64,000 bases of DNA from NCBI RefSeq assembly GCF_003308995.1, contig NZ_QFFJ01000001.1:3953331-4017330 (forward strand), given 5' to 3'. Every line of letters begins with the position of its first letter. Position 1 is the stretch's first letter. The translations under genes were made by a program, and so were the position numbers. This DNA is from Chitinophaga flava. Its GTDB lineage: Bacteria > Bacteroidota > Bacteroidia > Chitinophagales > Chitinophagaceae. Shown here one piece after another: positions 42,309-50,807 of this stretch. The notes under the pieces are model-generated. The model was not told where the DNA came from, searched no databases, and saw nothing but the letters and a program-made list of their open reading frames with translations.

Positions 42309-43556
42309 TTATGCTTTTACCGGGAAAAATATGCCGGCGATCATAAATGCCAACACAGAGCCTATCAAACCAAACATAAAAATGTTATAGGATATGCGAA
42401 GTAGTCTGTATTTGTGTGCCAGCACCACGCCCAGATGATATACGTCTTTGGTCATGCTGCCATAGAGAAATTCAGAATCTTCCATCATTTTTTTCATTCC
42501 CCATTCGTATTCATCGAGTTTCATCCGGTAGAAGTTTCCAAAGAATAACAGGTTCGCATTTTTGTTGGAGATATCTTCTTTGGTAAATGTACCACTGGTG
42601 ACATTGGGTCTGGTGGCCAATACCGCAAAGATGACGGTGGTAACGGAAGTGATGAGGAATATGACAGCAGGAATGATCATATTGGGATAATCTTCGATAC
42701 GCCTTACCAGTACTGTCAGCATAAAGGAAATAATGATGGAGTTGACCGAGATCATTATATGAGCTTTACTATCAGCCATGGAGCTCAGCCGGATATGGTT
42801 GGTGGAGGTGATCCTGAACATGGTTTCGATACCCCGGTCCGGTTTGGGTGTTTTCTTTTTAGCTTTGGCAATCAGCTGCGCATCAGGAGTGGTGCTGGTG
42901 TTGTCAGGCACGCTGGCGGCTACAACAGTGGCTTTTTCTTCTTGTGCTTCTACTGATTTTTTTTCCAGTCTCTTATAGAGCTTTTGCAGATTCTCTTCTT
43001 TTTGTTGTTTGGTATATGTTTTTGCGTAGTCTGTCCAATACTCATGGTTGCTGAGGAACTTGATATTGCCTGTGAGCCAGGTGGTGGCAGGGATTTCCTG
43101 TTGTGTTCTCATTTCCACTTCACGGCGCAGCAGTTTGTTACGATCTGCAAACTCTTTTGATCCGAGATGGAACAGGTCCGCATCACAAACAATCTGTTCT
43201 ACCAGGGTATGTGGTGACTGTGGCATTTTAGTGGCCAGGATAGCACCTTTAACCATGGTTTGTATGTGTTCCGGGGCCTGTTGCCCCTGTAGAAAACGAA
43301 CTGCTTCTTCAGCCCCTGTTTCTTCATGGACGGTGCTGTCACCCAGGAGATAGCCCGCATCATGGAACCAGGCTGCAACATATACTGCCTGTAATTCATC
43401 ATCCTGTAAGCGGTAATGTGCGGCAATCTGTGCGGCGGCTTTTACCACCTGCTGGGTATGTTCAAAGTTATGATATACCAGTTCCGGATGCGGATGTTGC
43501 TGATACTGGGCCAACATATAATCTCTGGCGGCATCTATGAGTGAGCTGTTTTGCAT
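42309..43556 (-). CDS. HD-domain phosphohydrolase fused to Pycsar-type TM effector (PycTM) domain
   Basis: 415 aa. Residues ~5-195 form an HD phosphohydrolase with metal ligands H29 or H33 in VYHNFEHTQQVV, H65-D66 in AAWFHDAGYL and an Asp in QIVCDADLFHLG (125/127). A Lys-rich linker (~196-244) leads to a PycTM-like (DUF5706) domain (~245-412): helix FRITSTNHIRLSSMADSKAH, TM1 (~266-283), TM2 (~292-313), a soluble helical part and TM3 (~390-411). PycTM proteins are membrane effectors of Pycsar anti-phage defence that respond to cCMP/cUMP. No pyrimidine cyclase is adjacent; ppk1 follows after 6 bp. The HD part could hydrolyse the nucleotide signal. Function inferred. Confidence 0.85.
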   Translation of the reverse strand: MQNSSLIDAARDYMLAQYQQHPHPELVYHNFEHTQQVVKAAAQIAAHYRLQDDELQAVYVAAWFHDAGYLLGDSTVHEETGAEEAVRFLQGQQAPEHIQTMVKGAILATKMPQSPHTLVEQIVCDADLFHLGSKEFADRNKLLRREVEMRTQQEIPATTWLTGNIKFLSNHEYWTDYAKTYTKQQKEENLQKLYKRLEKKSVEAQEEKATVVAASVPDNTSTTPDAQLIAKAKKKTPKPDRGIETMFRITSTNHIRLSSMADSKAHIMISVNSIIISFMLTVLVRRIEDYPNMIIPAVIFLITSVTTVIFAVLATRPNVTSGTFTKEDISNKNANLLFFGNFYRMKLDEYEWGMKKMMEDSEFLYGSMTKDVYHLGVVLAHKYRLLRISYNIFMFGLIGSVLAFMIAGIFFPVKA

Positions 43557-43703
43557 ATTTGTAGTTTTGTCAGCAAAAGCACAGCGTGTGCAAAGAAAGC
43601 GAAGAAGTACCTTTGTAAGCCTGGCGTGCTTTGCTCACTTTGTGTCTTTGTATGAGGAAAGTTACTGCATTTTTAAGTTAAATTTATGCTACAAAGCCCA
43701 TGT
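43557..43703. other. Divergent gap with CTTTGC-type repeats
   Basis: Between the HD-PycTM gene (-) and the SdiA-regulated-like gene (+). Contains gtgtgcaaagaaagcgaag on one side and gtgctttgctcactttgtg on the other, allowing an imperfect hairpin, and resembles gaps at 16415 and 18650. No clear TAnnTTTG element recognised. Confidence 0.4.
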
Positions 43704-44555
43704 ATGACCAGAATACCCCTGTTGATAATCACCTTACTGTTCCTTTCCTGTAATAATTTCAGCGATAGGGAACAGAAAATATACGCTTCTCCGGCAGGGT
43801 ACGACCTCAAGGAGCCGGTACGATACCGGGTGCGGGAGTCCATGCAGGAGATATCCGGTATAGAGGCTTTCCCGGATGAAAGAAATATGATTGCGATTAA
43901 TGATGAAGAAGGCAGAGTATATAAAATAGATGTACATACCACCCAGCCTTATCCTTCCTGGAAATTTGCCAAAAACGGGGATTATGAAGATATCTGCCGT
44001 ACAGACAGCGGTTGGTTTGTATTGAAAAGCAATGGCTCGTTGTACGAAGTACATGGCCTGTTTACCGATTCTGTATCCAGCACACATTACAAGTTTCCGA
44101 AAGAAGGCAAGCGTGAATTTGAAACCACCTATTTTGACAGTGCCAGAAACAGTATCGTGCTCATTACCAAAAACGCCCACGATGATAAAAAGGATGGGAA
44201 AACCAGTGCCTTCCGCTTTGACCTGGCTACCCGCACTTTCGATACCATGCCCCTGTTTCGCCTGGATAATGAAGAGATAGCGAAACTGGCAGGTACAGAC
44301 ATGCGTTTTTTCAAACCTTCTGCAGCGGCTATACATCCTATTGAAAAAAGATTGTACATCGTGGCGTCGGTTAATGGACTGCTGGTCATCACCGATCTGC
44401 AGGGACATATACAGGAAGCCTACAACCTCAAACACCGGCTGTTTCTCCAGCCCGAAGGACTTACCTTTGCGGCCAATGGAGACCTCTACATATCCAATGA
44501 AGGTGGCTATGACGGCATGGCCAATATTCTTAAATTCACTTATAAGCGCAAATGA
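43704..44555 (+). CDS. SdiA-regulated-type beta-propeller lipoprotein
   Basis: 283 aa from ATG 43704; an in-frame ATG at 43686 is less likely because the signal peptide begins at MTRIPLLIITLLFLSC. The Cys after LFLS is a probable lipobox, so it is a lipoprotein. The rest is a propeller-like SdiA-regulated (YjiK-type) domain: MQEISGIEAFPDERNMIAIN, DYEDICRTDSGWFVLKSNG, FFKPSAAAIHPIEKRLYIVA and LQPEGLTFAANGDLYISNEG. The gene end overlaps the next gene by four bases (ATGA), so the two proteins are likely to function together at the envelope. Confidence 0.88.
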   Translation: MTRIPLLIITLLFLSCNNFSDREQKIYASPAGYDLKEPVRYRVRESMQEISGIEAFPDERNMIAINDEEGRVYKIDVHTTQPYPSWKFAKNGDYEDICRTDSGWFVLKSNGSLYEVHGLFTDSVSSTHYKFPKEGKREFETTYFDSARNSIVLITKNAHDDKKDGKTSAFRFDLATRTFDTMPLFRLDNEEIAKLAGTDMRFFKPSAAAIHPIEKRLYIVASVNGLLVITDLQGHIQEAYNLKHRLFLQPEGLTFAANGDLYISNEGGYDGMANILKFTYKRK

Positions 44556-47500
44556 TCAACAGAGCCATAATCCTTATCACATTTATTACCCTGGTATGCG
44601 GCCGCATATTTGCGCAATCCCCGGTTGTAGTAAAACGCATCATCCTGATAGGTGATGCCGGTGAACTGCACGAAAACGGGCATAACCCCGTAGTGGATGC
44701 CGTCCGAAAGAAATATAACCTTCAGGAAGATATCAACACCGTCCTATTCCTGGGCGACAACGTATATCCGAAAGGGTTACCAGACCCTGCCAATAAAACA
44801 TATCCGGTAGCAAAGGAAATACTGGATTACCAGGTGAACCTGATAAAAGGTACCCGCTCCCGTGGTATCTTCATCCCCGGCAATCACGACTGGGAAAAGA
44901 GCAAACCCGATGGATGGCGGACCATCCGTAACCAACAGGAGTACATCGACTCACTTTACCTGGATAATGTAGACTTCCTCCCTAAAGATGGCTGTCCCGG
45001 CCCGGTGGAAGTACCAATCGCAGATAATATCACACTGATAGTGATGGACAGCGAATGGTGGGTATTTCCCTATGAGAAGCCAGGCATCGAATCTTCCTGC
45101 GACTGTAAAGACAAAGATGAAGTACTGACCAGACTGTCTGAGATAGTAGCTACCAATCGGAACAAACTCCTGATATTCGCCACACACCATCCTTTCCGCA
45201 GCTATGGCATCCATGGCGGATATTATACGATCAAACAACATGTGTTCCCGCTGACGGACCTGAAACCATGGCTGTATGTGCCGCTACCAGTGATAGGGTC
45301 TATCTATCCGCTGGCCCGTGGCGTATTTGGTACACCGGAGGATATGCCCAACCCTAAATACAAAGAGATGGTCAAAGGGGTGGAAGAAGCATTTAAACCA
45401 CATGGACCAGTAGTCTTTGTATCAGGCCATGACCATACCCTCCAGCTGATAAAAGATAAACCCAACACCTACATTGTTAGTGGCAGCGCCGCTAAAAACA
45501 ACCGCGTAAAAAAAGGTAGGAAGTCGCTGTATGCCTCTTCCGAAAATGGTTTCAGCGTAGTGGAAGTGTTGTCAGATAGTACCGTGAGAGCACAGTATTT
45601 CCTGGCCAAAGACTTGTCTGCACCGGCTTTCAGTGATACACTATTACATCTGCAGGACATCCGCAGCCAGGGGCTGCAGTTTCATGAACCCTCCGCTATG
45701 CCGGCCTGGGTGAAAGTGCCGGCAGATTCCCAATATGCAAGGGTTAGTAAGTTCCACCGTTTCCTGCTGGGTAATAACTACCGTGAAGTATGGGCCACAC
45801 CACTCAATTTCCCGGTGATAGACCTCAATAAAAACGGATATAAAATATTACAGCGGGGTGGTGGTAAACAAACCCATTCCCTCCGGCTGGCCGACAGCAC
45901 CGGAAAAGAATACGCCATGCGTTCACTGAAAAAATTTCCGCTGGCAGCCATTCCGGTACAATTAAGAGAAACGATTGCCCGTGAAGTGGTACAGGACCAG
46001 ATATCCGCCGCCAATCCTTATGCCCCGCTGGCGGTAAGCGTACTGGCGGAAGCTGCCGGGGTACCGCATACACATCCCACCTTCGTATATCTTCCACTAG
46101 ATACCGCACTCAGCATATATGCCCACGACTTCGGCAACGATGTATTTCTGTTGGAAGAAAGAGAACCAGTGACCGGCAAAAACGACAAAACCTACAGTAC
46201 ACCCAAGGTACTGGCCAAAGTATTAGGAGATAATGATATTCATGTAGATCAGAAAGCTGTGCTGCGCGCACGTATCCTCGATACCTATATCATGGATTTC
46301 GACCGGCACGACGACCAGTGGCGCTGGTACAAGGAAAAACATAAGGGAGAAGAATACTATTATCCGGTGCCCCGTGACCGTGATCAGGCCTTTTTTGTGA
46401 ATGAAGGAGTACTTCCCCGGATGTTGAGCAGACCCTGGATACTGCCGGGAATTCAAGGCTTCCGGAACAAGATCCCTGATGTAAACGGCTTTCAGTTCAG
46501 TGCCCGCTATTTCGATCGCTCCTTTATGAATGAGCTGGAGAAAAAAGACTGGGAAAAACAAACGGATAAGTTCCTGAACAAAATGACAGACAGTGTGATA
46601 AGAGCTGCTGTCAACGCTTTCCCTGATACTGTTCGTAAGCAAGTGGGGCCAATGATGCTCGAGCGGCTGTCTATCCGCAGAAGTATCCTGAAAGAAAACA
46701 TGCTCAAATACTATCGTTTCCTGGCTAAGTCTGTGGACGTACCAGCTACCAGCAAAAATGAGCTGATCCAGCTGGAAAAACTCAAAGGGGGAGCGGTAGC
46801 GCTGAATATGTATAAGATCAGTAAAAAAGGAGAAGTTCAGCAGAACATCTATTCCCGCACCTTTGATCCCAAAGAAACCAACGAAGTAAATGTATACGGC
46901 CTGGGAGGACACGACCGTTTCGAAATAAAAGGTGACCATGGCACGCCTATACGTGTTCGTCTTATAGGAGGTAAAGATGCGGATACCTATATCGACAGTT
47001 CCACGTTCCACGCAGGCAAACGGATACGTATATACGATCAGCGTACCGGCCAGGATACCTTCCTGCTGGATGGCCATATACAACGCCGCCTGTCTGATGA
47101 TCCGGAGAATATCCACTATAACCGGAGCGCCTTCCAGTATAACAAAACGTTTCCTATGCTGGCCGGTGCTTACAACCGGGATGACGGTATTTTACTGGGA
47201 GTGGGGTTGCAACTGATCCGGCACTCATTCCGTAAGGAGCCATATGCTTCCAAACATATCTTCACAGCTACACATTCGTTAGCCACCAGCGCCTGGAATT
47301 TCCGCTATGATGGAGAGTTTACGGACGTTGTGGGTAAGTCAGACCTGCTGCTGCTGGCCAGAGCCAAAGCTCCCAACAATACAATCAACTTCTTCGGGTT
47401 GGGAAATGAAACTGTTTTCGATAAAAGTAATGGTAAAAGCATCCGCTATTACCGGGCACGGTTTAATCTGTATACGGCAGAAGTATTGCTGAGAACCAAA

Positions 47501-48196
47501 ATAGGCAATCATTTCAGCCTGTCCTACGGACCTACGTTTAATAACTATGCTTTTAACCGCGAAGAAAACAATAACCGTTTTATTACCAATTTCCAGCTGA
47601 ACGGGCTCGATTCCGGCATTTACAATAATAAATCCTATGCCGGTGCTAAGCTGGTAGCCCAGGTAGATACCCGTAACAATAAGCTGATCCCTACACGGGG
47701 CATTTTGTGGACCACCATATGGACAGGCACCAAAGGACTGAACGGTGACAGTAAGAACTATACGCAGTTGCAATCAGATCTTAGTCTGTATATGAGCTTC
47801 CGGGTGCCGGCCAGCTTTGTAATTGTCAGCCGTTTTGGAGGAAGCAAAATATGGGGCGATTATGAATTCTTCCAGGCGGCTACTGTTGGAGGTACACAAA
47901 ACCTGCGCGGATTCCGCAACTATCGTTTTGCCGGCAGTGCTGCTGCTTATAACAATACCGAAATACGGGTGAAGCTCTTTGATCTGAAAACTTATGTGCT
48001 GCCTGCGGCAGTAGGGTTGCTGGCCTTTAATGATGTTGGCCGTGTATGGAAGGATAACGAAACTTCGCACATATGGCACGACGGATATGGTGGCGGTATC
48101 TACGTGGCGCCTGTCAATGCACTGATTGTGACGGCTGTAATCGGGCATTCGAGTGAAGAAACGATCCCCTATGTAACACTTGGATTTAAATTCTGA
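44552..48196 (+). CDS. Outer-membrane metallophosphoesterase / kinase-like / beta-barrel multidomain protein
   Basis: 1214 aa. Signal peptide (1-22). A calcineurin-like metallophosphoesterase (~28-330) shows its metal motifs: LIGDAGE, FLGDNVYPKG, IPGNHDWEKS, THHPFRSYG and SGHDHTLQ. Residues ~420-640 look like an atypical kinase: YAMRSLKKFP (possible ATP Lys, ~456), a helix REVVQDQISAANPYAPL, DFDRHDDQWRW (~581; catalytic-loop-like) and VPRDRDQAFF (~606; metal Asp-like), in the style of HipA/Fam20C/CotH folds. A BamA/ShlB-type C-terminal barrel (~860-1214) ends in YVTLGFKF. The start overlaps the lipoprotein stop. Role unknown. Confidence 0.88.
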   Translation: MINRAIILITFITLVCGRIFAQSPVVVKRIILIGDAGELHENGHNPVVDAVRKKYNLQEDINTVLFLGDNVYPKGLPDPANKTYPVAKEILDYQVNLIKGTRSRGIFIPGNHDWEKSKPDGWRTIRNQQEYIDSLYLDNVDFLPKDGCPGPVEVPIADNITLIVMDSEWWVFPYEKPGIESSCDCKDKDEVLTRLSEIVATNRNKLLIFATHHPFRSYGIHGGYYTIKQHVFPLTDLKPWLYVPLPVIGSIYPLARGVFGTPEDMPNPKYKEMVKGVEEAFKPHGPVVFVSGHDHTLQLIKDKPNTYIVSGSAAKNNRVKKGRKSLYASSENGFSVVEVLSDSTVRAQYFLAKDLSAPAFSDTLLHLQDIRSQGLQFHEPSAMPAWVKVPADSQYARVSKFHRFLLGNNYREVWATPLNFPVIDLNKNGYKILQRGGGKQTHSLRLADSTGKEYAMRSLKKFPLAAIPVQLRETIAREVVQDQISAANPYAPLAVSVLAEAAGVPHTHPTFVYLPLDTALSIYAHDFGNDVFLLEEREPVTGKNDKTYSTPKVLAKVLGDNDIHVDQKAVLRARILDTYIMDFDRHDDQWRWYKEKHKGEEYYYPVPRDRDQAFFVNEGVLPRMLSRPWILPGIQGFRNKIPDVNGFQFSARYFDRSFMNELEKKDWEKQTDKFLNKMTDSVIRAAVNAFPDTVRKQVGPMMLERLSIRRSILKENMLKYYRFLAKSVDVPATSKNELIQLEKLKGGAVALNMYKISKKGEVQQNIYSRTFDPKETNEVNVYGLGGHDRFEIKGDHGTPIRVRLIGGKDADTYIDSSTFHAGKRIRIYDQRTGQDTFLLDGHIQRRLSDDPENIHYNRSAFQYNKTFPMLAGAYNRDDGILLGVGLQLIRHSFRKEPYASKHIFTATHSLATSAWNFRYDGEFTDVVGKSDLLLLARAKAPNNTINFFGLGNETVFDKSNGKSIRYYRARFNLYTAEVLLRTKIGNHFSLSYGPTFNNYAFNREENNNRFITNFQLNGLDSGIYNNKSYAGAKLVAQVDTRNNKLIPTRGILWTTIWTGTKGLNGDSKNYTQLQSDLSLYMSFRVPASFVIVSRFGGSKIWGDYEFFQAATVGGTQNLRGFRNYRFAGSAAAYNNTEIRVKLFDLKTYVLPAAVGLLAFNDVGRVWKDNETSHIWHDGYGGGIYVAPVNALIVTAVIGHSSEETIPYVTLGFKF

Positions 48197-48200
48197 TCAT

Positions 48201-48238
48201 AAAAAAAGACCGGGCAAATGTCCCGGTCTTTCTTTTTT
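48201..48238. terminator. Bidirectional terminator
   Basis: aaaaaaagaccggg (48201-48214) pairs with cccggtctttctttttt (48222-48238). Lies between convergent genes; the stop codon of the minus-strand gene sits in the T-run. Confidence 0.88.
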
Positions 48239-50582
48239 AAGCTGATGGTAAAGTATCTTCCATGTTAACCCTCACCCTGAGTGCTTTCAGGCCGCTAACA
48301 CCTTGTAGCTCTTCCAGATCCAGCATCTCGATATCGGGTAACAGAATATTTTTGCTTTGCAGGAAGGATATGTATTTTCTCAGTTCTTCCATTTCACGCA
48401 CATAAGAGTAAACCATGGCAATGGTGCCAGGCTGGGTAAGCCGTTCGCCGGTATCTTTTACATGTACTTTGTCTATCCTTTTTTTGATGATCTCATAACG
48501 GATGTTATAGGCACCTTCCACATCAAACCGGCGTTCGTCGCTACGGAAGCTGATAGTGATAGGGGAGCTGTGCATGAGGATCATCTGTGTGGTTTGCAGC
48601 GGTATTTTCAACCGTGGTGATATCTTATGGGTCAGCCGCGCAATTTTAGCCATGGAGGAAAGCTGCCATAGGCGCAGGTTGCGAAGGTACAGGTAATCAA
48701 ATTTTTTCTCATGGGCAATCGACTGTCCAATATAAATCGTGTATTCGATACCGTCTGTACGGTATTTTTCGAAATAACACGGAAAGGACTGCTGAATATA
48801 TAACCGCTCTTTTTCCAGATACTGGCTGATGGCCCTGTTGATAGTGGAAAGGCTTTCTTCATATTCCCGGCGGTGGCGGAAAACATGTCCTTCCGCTTTG
48901 TCGATTTTGCTGAAATAGCTTTCCAGGACGGGCTTCAGGGATTCACTGCCTTCACACAGATGTTCCAGTACAGGCTGTATTTCCTGCTCCATAAATTCAT
49001 TCACCTTCAGGTCTTCCCCTGCAGTGAGGTGATCGCTGAGATTGCTCAGGAGGTCTTCTGTTTTAAACATCAGTTCTTCCAGGAGAGGCAAATGAATTTC
49101 CTTGGCTATTGTTTCCAGCGTGGATTTGATCAGTTCCAGCTGTTCCTGGAGGTCTTCGCGGATGGCATTGCCCTGTTGTACGGAGGAATTCCGTATATCG
49201 ATGGCGCCATACAGCGGATATACTTCTTCAAAAGAGATGTTTTCAATGTCTTTGCGTTCTTCTGCGGGAGTGAGCAGGTAGTTCCAGGCAGCTTCAGTAA
49301 ACTTCCATTCTACAGAGGGCTGCAGGGCGGTAAACTGATCTTTCAGTACTTCGTTGATTCTGCTGTCGAGGATACTCATGCTGCGGTTGAGCATGAGGAC
49401 CATCAACGGATAGATGCTTTCCAGTCTCCACAGTGGTTCTGCAGACAACATATTGACCTGGGAAGAAGCCAGTTCCAGTACGCCCAGTATTTCTTTTTTA
49501 TGGGTGATGGGGAAGAGGATGAAGCTCTGAATATTTTTGATCGGCAGATATTTGAGGAAAGGATATTGGGAGATGGTAGCCTCATTGACTGCCGGAATAA
49601 TCAGTGGTGTGGGCTGTTTGGCCGCATGTTCGATCAACAGGTGGAAGAAGTGCTGTTGTTGTTTTTTATGCCCGATGCCAAGGATCGGATCGGTGCTGAT
49701 GAACTGTTCTTCCAGCACGTTTTTACCGTTTACTTTCGGAAAAGGTACGATATGAGCTGTGACGTGGGGACAGTCCATAACAGTCGGGATCATTTTTTCC
49801 AGTGTACGGTACGTCTCAGCCTCGTTGCCAGCTTGCATGTTCATCACCAGGCCCTTGATATTGTTGAGAATTTCTGTCTGTGTGACATCTTCCACTGTCC
49901 ATATCACAAATCCTTCCAGGTAGAACTGATCCGGGGGGATAATGTTTTGCAGAGTATCCGGGGCCATCTGGTAAGAGCAGTAGTTGTCGTAGTCCAGTGG
50001 GGGCGGAGTATCTCCTTTTATCTTTACGTCTACAAAACGGGGGTCTATATTCACTTTCACGTACCGTTTGGAGCCGTCAGGGAGTTCTATGTGATGGATG
50101 ATTTCATTCTGGTAGTTGACCGGGAAATTATATACTCTTTCCAGGATCAGTTTATACAGCCATGTCAGCTTGTCCTTTTTCACTTTAGCCACGGAAATGC
50201 CCTGTGGAACAGTCACCAGGCCGGAACCGTTTTCCGTGAACATCTGCCGGAAAAGTTCGGAATAATAAAAGATAGCAAACTTAAAAGGGACCCCGATGCC
50301 ATAGATATCACGGGTGGTATCTGTGGTGATGGGAAAAATGGCTGCGGTGAGCAGATCGAGATATTCTTTATAGACAGAAAGATCGGCTGTAGGTGAAATA
50401 GGATTGAGTATTTCCGGGTGGCTTTCGAACTTCTGGATAATCAGGCGATAGAAAGAAGACCGGGGATCCTGGTCATTAGCTGCCTTTTCCTTCAGAAAAC
50501 GAAGGAAAGGGACGAATGATATATTGGCTTCGATTAATTTATCGTCCTGTAATGCGTTGGTGTGTCCAGTTAAAATCTTCAT
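48237..50582 (-). CDS. Large GAF-domain protein, function unknown
   Basis: 781 aa, no signal peptide or membrane helix. I see a GAF-like domain at about 270-415 (MIPTVMDCPHVTAHIVPFPK, IQSFILFPITHKKEILGVLE), preceded by a mixed region (~1-265) and followed by long helical segments (~460-640) and a C-terminal part (~650-780) with IARLTHKISPRLKIPLQTTQ. No kinase, cyclase, phosphatase or DNA-binding motif is evident. The length and architecture suggest a Bacteroidota-specific signalling protein. It stands alone between two terminator-like hairpins. Confidence 0.85.
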   Translation of the reverse strand: MKILTGHTNALQDDKLIEANISFVPFLRFLKEKAANDQDPRSSFYRLIIQKFESHPEILNPISPTADLSVYKEYLDLLTAAIFPITTDTTRDIYGIGVPFKFAIFYYSELFRQMFTENGSGLVTVPQGISVAKVKKDKLTWLYKLILERVYNFPVNYQNEIIHHIELPDGSKRYVKVNIDPRFVDVKIKGDTPPPLDYDNYCSYQMAPDTLQNIIPPDQFYLEGFVIWTVEDVTQTEILNNIKGLVMNMQAGNEAETYRTLEKMIPTVMDCPHVTAHIVPFPKVNGKNVLEEQFISTDPILGIGHKKQQQHFFHLLIEHAAKQPTPLIIPAVNEATISQYPFLKYLPIKNIQSFILFPITHKKEILGVLELASSQVNMLSAEPLWRLESIYPLMVLMLNRSMSILDSRINEVLKDQFTALQPSVEWKFTEAAWNYLLTPAEERKDIENISFEEVYPLYGAIDIRNSSVQQGNAIREDLQEQLELIKSTLETIAKEIHLPLLEELMFKTEDLLSNLSDHLTAGEDLKVNEFMEQEIQPVLEHLCEGSESLKPVLESYFSKIDKAEGHVFRHRREYEESLSTINRAISQYLEKERLYIQQSFPCYFEKYRTDGIEYTIYIGQSIAHEKKFDYLYLRNLRLWQLSSMAKIARLTHKISPRLKIPLQTTQMILMHSSPITISFRSDERRFDVEGAYNIRYEIIKKRIDKVHVKDTGERLTQPGTIAMVYSYVREMEELRKYISFLQSKNILLPDIEMLDLEELQGVSGLKALRVRVNMEDTLPSA

Positions 50583-50722
50583 ATAAACGCGTATAAAATT
50601 ATCACCAAAGGCTTTTCGTTTTTTGTGATCACAAAAAAGTTCTATTACAATTTACAGTAAAACAGTGCAGGAGTAACAAGGGGAGATAGTATGCAGACGT
50701 AAAGGTAGGGGCAATATTTTAA

Positions 50723-50805
50723 ATTTGATCATTTGGTTATTTGGCTATTTTACTATTGCTGATAAACAGCTTTTTATAAATAACCAAATAACCAAATGAT
50801 CAAAT
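50723..50805. repeat. Inverted repeat built of ATTTGGTT units
   Basis: Left arm atttgatcatttggttatttggctattt from 50723 and right arm aataaccaaataaccaaatgatcaaat 50779-50805 pair over about 26 bp with one mismatch, loop ~30 bases. The arms are internally repetitive (ccaaata repeated). It ends 2 bp before the lysA stop (50808), within the 225-bp gap to the GAF gene; on the minus strand it can act as the lysA terminator. Confidence 0.82.
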
Positions 50806-50807
50806 AA

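Noticed and set aside
44552..48196. Two separate genes (phosphoesterase and barrel) joined by error
   Set aside because: The frame is open without a stop for 1214 codons and the middle region is protein-like; a frameshift artefact would be expected to leave a disrupted linker.
48873..50396. 507-codon ORF on + opposite the GAF protein
   Set aside because: Antisense shadow; the translation is very rich in Phe and Gln with no motif, while the - strand protein shows a GAF domain.
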